DNA of 33,889 nucleotides from Candidatus Anaerobiospirillum stercoravium (GTDB lineage: Bacteria; Pseudomonadota; Gammaproteobacteria; Enterobacterales; Succinivibrionaceae). Location: contig DXIF01000244.1 of the NCBI GenBank assembly GCA_019113025.1, positions 1 through 33,889 on the forward strand, written 5' to 3'. The first letter of the stretch is position 1; each line of letters starts with the position of its first letter. The notes under the pieces are model-generated. The model had not been told where the DNA came from and did not search any database. It saw nothing but the letters and a program-made list of their open reading frames with translations. Of the stretch, positions 16,346 through 24,849 are shown in pieces. Position numbers and translations under genes: made by a program.

Positions 16346-16406
16346 GCCTTAATTACGCCTTAATTACGCCTTAATCTTAATTACGCCTTAATTAGGCCTT
16401 AATTAG
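16346..16406. repeat. 11-bp tandem repeat between motA and motB
   Basis: Five units of GCCTTAATTAC/G are arranged head to tail, four of exactly 11 bases and one of 17 with a duplicated CTTAAT. The array is AT-rich inside a GC-rich spacer and each unit contains the palindrome TTAA. Confidence 0.9.
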
Positions 16407-16464
16407 GCTGAGCACCCGCGTAAGCTGCAACTAGGCAGACGCCTTACGTCCGCCTCAACGCGCA

Positions 16465-16484
16465 CCGCCCACCAAGGTGGGCGG
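16465..16484 (-). promoter_or_regulatory. Perfect 9-bp hairpin just after the motA stop
   Basis: CCGCCCACC and GGTGGGCGG form a complete inverted repeat with only AA between, eight bases beyond the stop codon. No T-run follows, so it probably acts as a 3'-end stabiliser or partial terminator, which would let motA and motB be made in unequal amounts. Confidence 0.5.
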
Positions 16485-16492
16485 CTTGAGCC

Positions 16493-17251
16493 TTAGTCAC
16501 CGTTCATATTGCCGGTGTAAACGCCGATGCGGCGCTTTAACATTAAGGTGTTCTCAGCAGAAGCGATCGAGACCAAGCCCTCTAAGGTCATGTACTTGAA
16601 CATGGCGCCTTCGGCTAACGCGGTACGAATACGGTTACCGGTTGGAATCAGGATGATATTGGCACCGACCAGACCGTAAATAGTGGCCACGAACGCAACC
16701 GCAATCGATGGACCTAACAGGTCAGGACGATCTAAGAGCGACATGGCGTGAATCAGACCTAAAACCGCACCGATAATGCCCATAGTTGGTAAGTAACCGC
16801 CCATCGACTCATAGAAGCGGACGCATGGCTCCATGCGCTCTTGCTCCAGCTCAATGGCGTTTTGCAGCAGACTGTACAGCGCGTCCTTATCCACGCCGTC
16901 CACGATCATCTGAATACCGGTGCGGGTGAAATCGTCGCTTGCGGAAGCCACCGAGTTTTCCAAAGCTAATGGACCTTGCTGACGGGCAATGGTGGACATA
17001 CCCGCTAACAGCTCAGCTTGGGATTGGAAGTTATAGCGTGGGGGCGAGATTAACCAGAAGAAGTGCTTTAATGCCTTGAGCAGGTCACTTAATGGGAACT
17101 GAACGAAGCAGGCAAAGAAACCAGCACCGAACACAACTAAGAACGCAGGTAAGTTGATCAGTGCGGTTGGGTGGGTTCCCTCAAGCACCATGGTTGCGAC
17201 GATACAACCGATCGCAAGAAAAATACCGAGAAAGTTCATGCCAAAAATCAC
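16493..17251 (-). CDS. motA: Flagellar stator protein MotA/MotC
   Basis: MotA forms the channel ring of the stator and pushes on FliG. The protein has four predicted membrane helices, two at the N-terminus and two near residues 150-205, and the family segments YESMGGYLPTMGIIGAVLGL and SIAVAFVATIYGLVGANIILIP. Its length of 252 residues is typical. The track start is GTG (17251); an ATG four codons later (17239) is an alternative, and neither has a good Shine-Dalgarno site. GTG gives the N-terminal length closest to PA1460. It precedes motB with a 249-base gap holding an 11-bp repeat array. In Pseudomonas the equivalent gene is called motC. Confidence 0.92.
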   Translation of the reverse strand: MIFGMNFLGIFLAIGCIVATMVLEGTHPTALINLPAFLVVFGAGFFACFVQFPLSDLLKALKHFFWLISPPRYNFQSQAELLAGMSTIARQQGPLALENSVASASDDFTRTGIQMIVDGVDKDALYSLLQNAIELEQERMEPCVRFYESMGGYLPTMGIIGAVLGLIHAMSLLDRPDLLGPSIAVAFVATIYGLVGANIILIPTGNRIRTALAEGAMFKYMTLEGLVSIASAENTLMLKRRIGVYTGNMNGD

Positions 17252-17534
17252 TAAGCCGTACGCTCAACCAGGAAGGCTGGAAATAAGCCAATCCTGCCTG
17301 CTCTCACATGATGAGCGCTCGAAGCTTTCGTGTCTCCTTCCTGAGGTCAACTACGACGACTGTGAGCCCAAATGTACTAGGTCATGACCGAGCAACTCAG
17401 TCCTCACTAGCCCTTGGCTCCAAGGCATCACACCAAGTGCGGAGGTACCGCGCAATCCGTGCCACGCCATCTGTGCTACGCACTTTGTGCTGAGCAATCA
17501 GTGCTGCGCCACCCAAAACAGGCCGCACGCAACC

Positions 17535-17570
17535 GCTTGCTTTAACGCAGATGCTTGCTTTAACACCAAT
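17535..17570. repeat. 18-bp tandem duplication
   Basis: GCTTGCTTTAACGCAGAT is followed directly by GCTTGCTTTAACACCAAT, then by a degenerate third unit. It lies upstream of motA. Confidence 0.7.
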
Positions 17571-17802
17571 GCGAGCTTAATGCCGCTGATTGCGGTTGTG
17601 CCCACGCTTGCGCTCATCGCTTGAGGATACTTGAGGCTGCTCGAGAATGCTTGAGGATCTCTCAACCTAAGCAAAAACCTAACCGACCAAACTTCAAGGC
17701 CCTGACAAGACCTTAAAGGCACGCCGCAAACGGCGTATTATCAGGCGATAAGCCGCAATACACGGGGCTACTTTGCTAAAAATATGCCAAGGAACTCAAG
17801 CC

Positions 17803-17872
17803 AAAAAACCGCCGCCCAAAGCGCTTAAACACGCCCCATGGGGCCCATTGCAGCGCTTCAAGCAGCGGTTTT
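17803..17872 (-). terminator. Large hairpin terminator after cheB
   Basis: On the minus strand AAACCGC pairs with GCGGTTT, the inner AAGCGCT/AGCGCTT pairs too, and the palindrome GCCCCATGGGGC sits inside. The structure runs into TTTTTT. It lies about 120 bases past the cheB stop codon and separates cheB from motA. Confidence 0.7.
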
Positions 17873-17878
17873 CCTGTG

Positions 17879-17922
17879 CCTTGATTCGGCCTTGATCGTG
17901 CCCTGATCGTGCCCTGATCAAG
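17879..17922. repeat. 11-bp tandem repeat downstream of cheB
   Basis: Four consecutive 11-base units (CCTTGATTCGG, CCTTGATCGTG, CCCTGATCGTG, CCCTGATCAAG) lie between the cheB stop and its terminator. Confidence 0.85.
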
Positions 17923-17993
17923 CGCCTGCGGTAGGCGTAAACGCTTGCAAAAGCACGCTACGCCCCAGCTTAGAGCAAAACCCTGATATTCAG

Positions 17994-19391
17994 TTACGAA
18001 TTGCGCATCTCTTGGACGATGCAGTCAGCAAACTTCTCCAAAGGCAGAATTTGCTCGGCGATACCAGCGTTCACGATGGCTTGCGGCATACCGTAAACAA
18101 CGCAGGTATCTTCATTTTGCGCCCAGATGACCGAGCCCTTGCTCTTTAACATGCGGCAGCCCTCGCAGCCATCCGAGCCCATGCCGGTCAAGACCATCGC
18201 CAGAACGTTACCGCCGTAGATATTGGCGAGCGATGCGAAGGTGACATCAACGCAAGGGTGATAGACCACCCGGGGGTCAGCCGGGAGAATGCGCACCTTG
18301 GTCTTGCCCGCGCCGCGCTCGAAGATCATCTGCTGCCCACCCGGGGCGATATAGACATGGCCGGGCTCTAAGATCATATTGTCCTGAGCCTCAACTACCT
18401 CATTTTTGGAAAGGTTGTTAAGACGCTGGGCAAAGGTGGTAGTGAACGAGGCTGGCATGTGCTGGACGATGACAATCGGCACGTTCATGCGCGGCAGCTT
18501 CGGAATAATGTTTTGCAGCGCAATCGGGCCACCGGTTGAGGAGCCAATTGCGATCAACTCATGGCGCTTGCCCGAGACCTTAAAGTTAGTCGAAACGCCC
18601 TTAGCCTCACCAAAGGTAAAGCGCATGGCGGCGGCCGGACGGCCTTGGTTGACCCCGCCTAAGCTGGAGTAAATCTTATCAAAGTCTTGGCGCACCGTGG
18701 TCGACGTAGCAGTAGGACGCGTCGAGCCAAAACGCGCGGCCAACGAAGAGCCGGCCGAAGCGCTCGGGGCAGTACTTGCAGTGGTAGCAGCGCTCGGCGT
18801 GCTCCGGCTCAAGGACGAAGTAGTGGTGCGGCTGAGCGATGCCCCCGTACCAAAGCTGGTGCGCGTCCCGACCGAGGCAGGGCGTGCACTTGAGGATAAG
18901 GACGAAGGGCGCGTGCTTAAGCTTGAAGTGGCACTGGACGCACCGGCGCTGCTCGGAGCACTGCTCGTAGTGCGCAGCGGAGCGCGGCGGATATGCGAGC
19001 GGGCAACCGCCTTAATCGAGGAACGCAGCGCATTTAACGCATCCTCGCGCTTGTGGGCGATGTCGTCGAAGTTCTTAGGCATGAAGTCCACCGCACCGGC
19101 CTCTAAGGCCTTAAAGGTGGAATTGGCGCCTTCGAAGGTTAACGACGAGAACATTAAAATAGGCGTTGGGCACTTTGCCATGATCTCTTGGACGGCGGTG
19201 ATGCCGTCCATTACCGGCATTTCGACGTCCATCGTGATGACATCAGGCTTTAAAGACATAGTCTTTTCTACGCCTTCCTTACCGTCTTTAGCTTCACCCA
19301 CTACCTCAAGTGAGGAATCGCCCTTGATGATCTCAGTCAGTCTTTTTCTAAAGAAGGTAGAGTCATCGACGATCAGTACCTTAATTGCCAT
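17994..19391 (-). CDS. cheB: Chemotaxis response regulator methylesterase CheB
   Basis: CheB removes methyl groups and amide groups from chemoreceptors during adaptation and is activated by phosphorylation from CheA. The receiver domain shows D9/D10, the phosphoacceptor D55 (ITMDVEMPVMDG) and K106 (DFMPK). The C-terminal esterase has the triad Ser in IGSSTGG, His in IVQHMP and Asp in TGMGSDG, plus YIAPGG. Between them is a Ser/Thr/Ala/Arg-rich linker of roughly 110 residues, longer than usual, giving 465 residues. The ATG follows AGAGG. It forms its own unit: a terminator lies after cheA upstream and another follows cheB. Confidence 0.97.
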   Translation of the reverse strand: MAIKVLIVDDSTFFRKRLTEIIKGDSSLEVVGEAKDGKEGVEKTMSLKPDVITMDVEMPVMDGITAVQEIMAKCPTPILMFSSLTFEGANSTFKALEAGAVDFMPKNFDDIAHKREDALNALRSSIKAVARSHIRRAPLRTTSSAPSSAGASSATSSLSTRPSSLSSSARPASVGTRTSFGTGASLSRTTTSSLSRSTPSAATTASTAPSASAGSSLAARFGSTRPTATSTTVRQDFDKIYSSLGGVNQGRPAAAMRFTFGEAKGVSTNFKVSGKRHELIAIGSSTGGPIALQNIIPKLPRMNVPIVIVQHMPASFTTTFAQRLNNLSKNEVVEAQDNMILEPGHVYIAPGGQQMIFERGAGKTKVRILPADPRVVYHPCVDVTFASLANIYGGNVLAMVLTGMGSDGCEGCRMLKSKGSVIWAQNEDTCVVYGMPQAIVNAGIAEQILPLEKFADCIVQEMRNS

Positions 19392-19544
19392 AACGAACCT
19401 CTAAAAATCTCTGACCCACACACGGGCGATAGTAGCCATGGTGCTTTAACTCAAGCGCGTTGCTGGCACTCAAGCCCCGGTACCACAATCAGCCCCTGCC
19501 CCAACCGGTTCCTGAGCTTACGACGCCCTGCCAGAGCCCTACTT

Positions 19545-19590
19545 GCTCTGCCAGCCTAGCAAGCTCTGCCAGCCTAGCAAGCTCTGCCAG
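19545..19590. repeat. 18-bp tandem repeat, 2.6 copies
   Basis: GCTCTGCCAGCCTAGCAA occurs twice perfectly and a third time as GCTCTGCCAG. Looser copies of the CTGCCAGC word flank it. The array lies about 150-200 bases upstream of cheB. Confidence 0.9.
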
Positions 19591-20060
19591 CATGGCCTGC
19601 AACCATGCACGGCTTGCACCCACGCACGGCCTGCCAGCCCCAACCAGTTTTCAGTGCCCCCCACCCCGCGGTTAGCGCACGGGCGCTAACTAAAGAGCGC
19701 GCCGCTCACGCTGGGAGGCGCGGCACTGCAAGGCTTTGCCTAGATATCCATAATGCAACCAAACGCCGCGAATTGCAAGAACGTCACCGCGTGCGCCGCA
19801 CCGCCCCAAGGCACAACGGGCACCCAAAAGCCTGTCCAGTACACTTGGGCGGCACGATGCACCATGTAGAGCCGCACTCAGGCGCGGCGGCGAAGCCCAA
19901 ACAAGGCCCACGGGGCACGTTGTGCAAATATTACGCCCTATTGCTCTCACCTCAGCCGTCCCTTAGCGTACCCTATTTGCAGCTTGGCGCCATAGCTTCT
20001 GCGCAAAATTGCTCACTGGGCACGAGCACGATCACACTAGGTGTCTGACGCGGGGCCTTG

Positions 20061-20098
20061 CGCCACGTGGCGCGGCGCTGCCGCCGCGCCACGCGGCG
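20061..20098. repeat. Long GC-rich hairpin
   Basis: Two 17-base arms (CGCCACGTGGCGCGGCG and its near-complement) flank a CTGC loop with a single mismatch. The left arm itself contains the palindrome CGCCACGTGGCG. It resembles a REP-type element and lies just past the cheA terminator. Confidence 0.6.
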
Positions 20099-20131
20099 CG
20101 CGGCGTTGCTGCGACGCGCTGCGTATAAAAC

Positions 20132-20168
20132 AAAAGAGAGGTGATGCCAACGCATCGTCCTCTCTTTT
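20132..20168 (-). terminator. Strong intrinsic terminator after cheA
   Basis: AAAAGAGAGG pairs with CCTCTCTTTT, and the inner GATGC/GCATC extends the stem around CAAC. On the minus strand TTTTGTTTT follows. It ends the cheY-cheZ-cheA unit. Confidence 0.9.
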
Positions 20169-20213
20169 CTAGCAAGGCCTGAAGCCTTGCCAATTTGCAG
20201 TTAAGTCTATGCC

Positions 20214-22451
20214 TTAGAAGCGGTTGCCCCCCTTGCGGGCGTAAGCACGAATCAGGCTTGGGATATCCAAAATCAGAGCGATACCGCCATCGGAGGTGAT
20301 GGTAGCGCCTGACATGCCTGGGGTATGCCGCAATAAGCTATCCAGCGGCTTGATCACGACTTCTTCTTGGCCTACCAGCTCGTCGACGACAAATCCGACT
20401 AAGTTGGAGGCTGGAACCTGAACCAAGACGATGTGAGCCTTGCCCTGCAAGTACTCGTCAATTGGGGTGTTCTCAAACCACTGCTTTAAGAAGAAGAGTG
20501 GCACCGCCTTGTCGCGGATGACGATGGTGTTTTGGCCATCGACATTGCGCATCGAGCTTAAGTCTAAGTAGAAAATCTCGGAAACCGAAGTTAACGGCAG
20601 CGCGAAGGTGTGACCAGAGACCTGAATCATCAGGGTCGGCAGAATCGCTAAGGTTAATGGCACCTTGATCTCGATGGTGGTGCCCTTGTTAACCTCAGAG
20701 ATGACCCGGACCGAGCCGTTTAACTTCGAGATATTGGTCTTAACCACGTCCATGCCCACACCGCGGCCGGAAATATCGGTGATCACGGTGTTGGTCGAAA
20801 AGCCTGGAGCAAAGATTAAGTTGTAGGCTTCCTCATCGGAGATGCGCGCGGCAGCTTCCTCATCCATGAGGCCCTTGCGCACTGCGACTTGACGCAGCTT
20901 GTTGGGGTCCATACCGGCACCATCATCGATGATGCGCAGCAGAATGTGGTCACCTTGTTGGGCGGCCGATAAAGTTACGGTACCAACCTCATTCTTGCCT
21001 ATGGCCGCACGCTCGGTTGGGAGCTCAATACCATGGTCGCAGCAATTGCGCACCATGTGGATCATAGGATCAGCTAAGGCGTCCACTAAGTTCTTATCGA
21101 GCTCAGTGTCTTCACCTTCCATCACCAAGTTGATCTTCTTATTGAGCTTGCGCGCTAAGTCACGCACCAAACGTGGGAAGCGGCCAAAGACCTTCTTGAT
21201 CGGCTGCAAGCGGGTCTTCATGACCGAGCCTTGCAAGTCCGCGGTTACGACGTCAAGGTTAGAAATCACCTTGTTCATCTCTTGGTCGGAGCGATGGGCG
21301 GCAATCGAAACCAAGCGGTTACGAACCAGCACTAACTCACCGACCATACGCATGATGTCATCGAGCACCTTGCTGTCAACACGCATGGTGGTCTCAACAT
21401 CAGCGGCGGCACTGGCCGCAGGCTTAGCCGCAGCTTGGCTCTTAGGCGCCGCAGCGCTCGCGGCGGCACTGGTGGAACCGGTGTTAGTTGCCGCCACGGC
21501 GGCAGCAACCTTAGCGCTGACCGCAGCTTGGCCTTGCGCGGCGGCCGCCTGAGCCTGCGCCTGAACTTCCTCGACCTTCTTTAAGGTCTCTTGAGCCTGA
21601 GCCTTAGCGGCCGCCTCTTGGGCCTTTTGGTATTCGGCCTCGGAGGCTTGGCGCAGCTCCGGGCTGACCGGAGCATTGACCTGAGCGCCCTTGTTGATCC
21701 CTGCATCCGACAGCATCTGATCAAAATCAGCGTCAGTGGCATCAGCAGGCGCCCCGGTGGCCGAACCACTGGCGTTGCCTCCTTGTAAGGCCAAGTCATT
21801 GGCCATACCTGGAGCGTGCCCCTTACCGTGAAGCTGGTCTAATAAGGCCTCAAACTCTTCCTCGGTAATGTCATCAATGCTGTGACCACTCTCGCTTGCA
21901 GCAGGAGCGGACGCAGGCGCTGCCGCCGGAGCTGGTGTTGGGGCCGGAGCAGGCGCAGGCTGAGGAGCCGGGGTAGGCGAAGGGGCAGGAGCAGGCTTGG
22001 GAGCTGGAGCGACCGGCGCAGCAGCGGGGGCCGCTGGGGCTGCGGACGCAGCAGCGGGCGCGGCGGCGCCAATCTTGCCATCGGCAATATCATGCAAGCG
22101 CGAAAGGAGCTCAGGGGGAACCGCGGTCAAAGGCTCGCGGTTTTGCACCTCACCGAACAGACGAGTAATCTCATCGTAGGCCTGCAAAACGGCATCCATG
22201 GCATCGCTGCTCATCGCAATCTTGCCATTACGCAGCATGTCAAAGACGTTTTCTGCAGCATGGCAGATGTCGACTAACTCGGTGAGCTCCAAGAAGCCGG
22301 CACCGCCTTTGACGGTGTGGAAGCCACGGAAGATGGCGTTAAGCAGATCTTTGTCGTCTGGGGTCTTCTCGATCTGAACTAATTGCTCGTTCAGGTTTTC
22401 GATAATCTCGCCAGCTTCGACTAAGAAATCCTGTAAAATTTCCTCGTCCAT
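20214..22451 (-). CDS. cheA: Chemotaxis histidine kinase CheA
   Basis: CheA autophosphorylates in response to receptors and passes phosphate to CheY and CheB. Domains in order: Hpt with His45 (FRGFHTVKGGAGF); a very Ala/Pro-rich region (about 130-360) holding one conserved island, DDITEEEFEALLDQLHGKG; a dimerisation helix pair (MRVDSKVLDDIMRMVGELVLVRNRL); an ATPase domain (NCCDHGIELP, IDDGAGMD, GRGVGMDVV); and a C-terminal CheW-like domain. At 745 residues it is complete; the recognisable CheY-binding P2 fold seems replaced by low-complexity sequence. The ATG follows GGGAG, only 11 bases after cheZ, so the two are cotranscribed. Confidence 0.97.
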   Translation of the reverse strand: MDEEILQDFLVEAGEIIENLNEQLVQIEKTPDDKDLLNAIFRGFHTVKGGAGFLELTELVDICHAAENVFDMLRNGKIAMSSDAMDAVLQAYDEITRLFGEVQNREPLTAVPPELLSRLHDIADGKIGAAAPAAASAAPAAPAAAPVAPAPKPAPAPSPTPAPQPAPAPAPTPAPAAAPASAPAASESGHSIDDITEEEFEALLDQLHGKGHAPGMANDLALQGGNASGSATGAPADATDADFDQMLSDAGINKGAQVNAPVSPELRQASEAEYQKAQEAAAKAQAQETLKKVEEVQAQAQAAAAQGQAAVSAKVAAAVAATNTGSTSAAASAAAPKSQAAAKPAASAAADVETTMRVDSKVLDDIMRMVGELVLVRNRLVSIAAHRSDQEMNKVISNLDVVTADLQGSVMKTRLQPIKKVFGRFPRLVRDLARKLNKKINLVMEGEDTELDKNLVDALADPMIHMVRNCCDHGIELPTERAAIGKNEVGTVTLSAAQQGDHILLRIIDDGAGMDPNKLRQVAVRKGLMDEEAAARISDEEAYNLIFAPGFSTNTVITDISGRGVGMDVVKTNISKLNGSVRVISEVNKGTTIEIKVPLTLAILPTLMIQVSGHTFALPLTSVSEIFYLDLSSMRNVDGQNTIVIRDKAVPLFFLKQWFENTPIDEYLQGKAHIVLVQVPASNLVGFVVDELVGQEEVVIKPLDSLLRHTPGMSGATITSDGGIALILDIPSLIRAYARKGGNRF

Positions 22452-22462
22452 TCTTTAACTCC

Positions 22463-23233
22463 CTAGAAGCCGAGACTTGCCAGTAAGTCGTCCACCTCAT
22501 CTTGTGAGGCAGCGGCAGTATTAGCCTCAATCTGGCTATCAAGAGCTGGACCTTGGGCTTCGATCGCCTTCTCTTTCATCCGTTCTTGATCTTGCTCTGG
22601 CGTGTACTGGCCAAAGTAGCGCAAGAAGTCGACCAGCTTATCCTCAACCTCGGTAATTAAACTTACCACGCGCTGAATCATCTGACCGGTCAAGTCTTGG
22701 AAGTCTTGCGCCATCAGAATCTCATTGAGTTGCTTGGATAAGTCCGATGCGTCGTCGGCCGTCTTCTTGAGTAAGTCATCGATGCGATGGCACAAGAAGA
22801 CGAACTCGAAACGGTCGATGCGACCGTTCATCAAATGCTTCCAAATTGGCATTAAGTCATCGATTGATGACTTTAAGGCATTAGCAATTGGGGTGCACTT
22901 GTCGACGGCATCTAAGGTACGAGTGGCCGCCTTGTCGGTTACCGAAATGATGTAACGCAGACGCTCTGAGGCATTAGGGATCTCTTCGTCAGTGATCTCG
23001 CGTAATCTTGGGTCGTAGGCAAAGTTTTGCACCGCGGTGTGTAAATCGCGGGTCAAAACACCCACCTGCTGATAGAAGCTCTCCTCACGCTGCTGCGTTA
23101 AGGCTAGGAGCTTACTATCGGCTTCCTTTTGCATACCGGCTTCAAGCAACATGACGATTTCACGCGCGGTCTCTAAGGTAATTAGAGGCTGGTCGTTGGT
23201 CATTTGCTCGATGATGGTGTTTTGTTCGGACAT
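22463..23233 (-). CDS. cheZ: CheY-P phosphatase CheZ
   Basis: CheZ speeds hydrolysis of CheY-phosphate and ends the turning signal. The protein is mostly helical and has the catalytic helix ILMAQDFQDLTGQMIQRVV (about residue 172-190). It ends with the conserved CheY-docking peptide DEVDDLLASLGF. Length (256 residues) is normal. ATG follows GGGAGAGG. It starts 24 bases after cheY and ends 11 bases before cheA. Confidence 0.97.
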   Translation of the reverse strand: MSEQNTIIEQMTNDQPLITLETAREIVMLLEAGMQKEADSKLLALTQQREESFYQQVGVLTRDLHTAVQNFAYDPRLREITDEEIPNASERLRYIISVTDKAATRTLDAVDKCTPIANALKSSIDDLMPIWKHLMNGRIDRFEFVFLCHRIDDLLKKTADDASDLSKQLNEILMAQDFQDLTGQMIQRVVSLITEVEDKLVDFLRYFGQYTPEQDQERMKEKAIEAQGPALDSQIEANTAAASQDEVDDLLASLGF

Positions 23234-23257
23234 CGGCGCCTCTCCCAGTGAGCGTGA

Positions 23258-23653
23258 TTATGAACCGCTAGACTCGATACGCTCGAAGATCTTATCGATC
23301 TTGTCCTTTAAGGTATCAGCGGTAAATGGCTTGACGATGTAGCCATTGACGCCCGCTTGCGCCGCGACCACGATTTGCTCGCGCTTGGCCTCAGCCGTAA
23401 CCATTAAGAACGGCAGGGACTTGAGCTTAGGATCGGCACGCATCTTACGCAGCAGGTCGATGCCCTGCATGATTGGCATGTTCCAGTCGGAGATGACAAA
23501 GTCGAAGTCGCCGGTCTCAAGCATCGGCCATGCAGTCGAGCCGTCATCAGCCTCGAACGTGTTGTTGTAGCCAAGATCACGCAACAGATTCTTGATGATG
23601 CGTCTCATGGTCGAGAAATCATCAACAATCAAAATCTTGATATTTTTATCCAA
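23258..23653 (-). CDS. cheY: Chemotaxis response regulator CheY
   Basis: CheY is the diffusible switch signal that binds FliM when phosphorylated by CheA. The 131-residue receiver has D11/D12, phosphoacceptor D56 ([13 protein letters not shown]), T86 (MVTAEA) and K108 (YIVKPF). The start codon is TTG, with GGAG eight bases upstream; no ATG in a suitable position exists, and the next residues match homologues. It is first in the cheY-cheZ-cheA unit. The 5' region carries an 11-bp repeat array and a hairpin. Confidence 0.97.
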   Translation of the reverse strand: MDKNIKILIVDDFSTMRRIIKNLLRDLGYNNTFEADDGSTAWPMLETGDFDFVISDWNMPIMQGIDLLRKMRADPKLKSLPFLMVTAEAKREQIVVAAQAGVNGYIVKPFTADTLKDKIDKIFERIESSGS

Positions 23654-24320
23654 GATTCTCTCCTTAACTGCAAAAAGTCATCAAGCAAGAGGCTTAATGT
23701 CAGAGGCCGACTCTTCCTCAAGTCGGCAAACTCACAGCAGATGCACTGCACAGACACTGCACAAACACTGCACCGGCGCTGCAAGTTAGCCCACCTTAAG
23801 GAAAAGAGAAGGGAACCAAAAGCACCTTCTTACCTTACAGCCTAAAATCCACGCATGCTCAAGTAATGCCAACTTCACAACCAAAAAGGCATTACCTAGG
23901 CTACGGGGCGATGGGACGCACTCAAGCTCGCACTGATGCTTACCCTCAAGTTCGCACTCAAGCTGCACTCAAGCACCGCCATCGACAATCATGATTGACC
24001 CCACCTACTGCCAGCGTGACGGCAGAGATTAAGGCCAAGCGCGCCTAACTAAAAACGTCCTGAGCCCAGCAAACCACAGTGCGTTTGCGCAGACACCACG
24101 GCCCAGCGAGCCCAATCCATTCTTATGGATCTTAACGCCAAACCCTACATAGAGCAAATAACGCGCCTTGACAGATCAGCGCCCTCGTCCTGCCCAATAG
24201 ACCCAATAGGCCCGCAGAACCTGTGCCCCAGAACCTGTGACGCAGCACCTGAGACATCGTACCTGTGACGCAGCACCAGTAACGCATAACCTGCCACCCG
24301 GCCCGTCCTAAACTCCATGA
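23654..24320. other. Upstream region of cheY
   Basis: No gene is supported. It holds a hairpin GCCGACT/AGTCGGC (23706-23727), an 11-bp repeat array, 12-base degenerate CTCAAG repeats (23921-23967) and two copies of ACCTGTGACGCAGCACC (24233-24249, 24261-24277). A weak sigma-70-like pair on the minus strand, TTGCTC and TAAGAT 17 bases apart (24129-24157), could serve cheY. Confidence 0.45.
23741..23784. repeat. 11-bp tandem repeat upstream of cheY
   Basis: Read on the minus strand, GTGCAGTGTTT, GTGCAGTGTCT and GTGCAGTGCAT are consecutive 11-base units, with a fourth degenerate unit upstream. The array is about 90-130 bases before the cheY start. Confidence 0.85.
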
Positions 24321-24337
24321 GAAAAGGGCCTCGCCCT
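24321..24337 (-). terminator. Intrinsic terminator in the fliA-cheY spacer
   Basis: On the minus strand AGGGC-GAG-GCCCT is followed by TTTTC. It lies about 510 bases past the fliA stop and closes the candidate RNA listed next. Confidence 0.7.
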
Positions 24338-24601
24338 AAGTGAGAGCGGGACTGCGCATAAGCGCTTGCTCCTGCTCTCCCTTAGCGGCATCGAACCTGT
24401 TTGAGCAAACTAAGTATCTAAAAAGTCAGGTCTAAGCCTTAAGCCAAGGCCCAAATCGATTGCAGCGCACGCCTCAGCTCAGAACTTTAACCAGCGCTCT
24501 GACCAGCGCTGACCCCAAGCATGGTGCGCTCAACCCCCTAAAGTTGAGAAGCCCCAGCGGCGACCTGATTGCTAGATACCAAGCAAGTATCCCCGATTAT
24601 A
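24321..24601 (-). ncRNA. Candidate small RNA or attenuator between fliA and cheY
   Basis: On the minus strand a perfect TATAAT (24596-24601; -35 poor) is followed by a 260-270 base stretch rich in clean hairpins. These are CTCAAC/GTTGAG, AGCGCT/AGCGCT, GCCTT/AAGGC, and a long helix CTAAG-G-GAGAGC / GCTCTC-A-CTTAG (24337-24385) that encloses GCGC-TTAT-GCGC. It ends at an intrinsic terminator whose left arm overlaps the base of the long helix. No frame has a ribosome site and a convincing translation. It could be a stand-alone RNA, or a leader whose alternative folds control read-through into cheYZA. Confidence 0.4.
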
Positions 24602-24775
24602 GCGCTTTGCTCCACTTTAAGGCATAAATCCGAGCTTATTGCAAGCGCCGCAGGCACTTACCCCAAGCCCCTCCGACGTTTGCAAAGAGTATTCCACTCT
24701 TGCCCCGTATTGTGCCTAACGTGACAGCCAGGTGACAGCACATTAGCCTCACGCTCAGCAAGAACCACGCGCTAT

Positions 24776-24820
24776 GAGCATGTGCGCTCGGAGCATGTGC
24801 GCTCAGAGCAGCTATGCTCA
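24776..24820. repeat. 15-bp tandem repeat after fliA
   Basis: Units GAGCATGTGCGCTCG, GAGCATGTGCGCTCA and GAGCAGCTATGCTCA follow one another immediately beyond the fliA stop codon. Each unit is partly self-complementary (GAGC...GCTC). Confidence 0.8.
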
Positions 24821-24849
24821 CAGCTCGGGCGCCTCTTGCCGGTTCGCCG

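Larger units (their letters stand above)
17252..17993. other. Spacer between cheB and motA
   Basis: No gene is supported. From the cheB side the spacer holds an 11-bp repeat array, a large hairpin terminator, an inverted repeat ACGCCG-CAAA-CGGCGT (17721-17736), two copies of GCTTGAGGAT and a duplicated 18-bp unit. A promoter for motA must lie between about 17250 and 17800, but I see no strong consensus. Confidence 0.5.
19392..20213. other. Spacer between cheA and cheB
   Basis: No gene is supported; the several short ORFs have random-looking, Arg/Ala/Pro-rich translations. The spacer holds the cheA terminator, a long GC-rich hairpin and an 18-bp tandem repeat. The cheB promoter is not obvious. 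Confidence 0.5.

Noticed and set aside
19545-19590. Tandem repeats considered as a CRISPR array.
   Set aside because: Units are directly adjacent without unique spacers of constant length, and no cas genes are present.
24387-24397. GGTTCGATGCC on the minus strand looks like a tRNA T-loop.
   Set aside because: The flanking bases do not form a 5-bp T stem and no acceptor or anticodon arm can be drawn around it.
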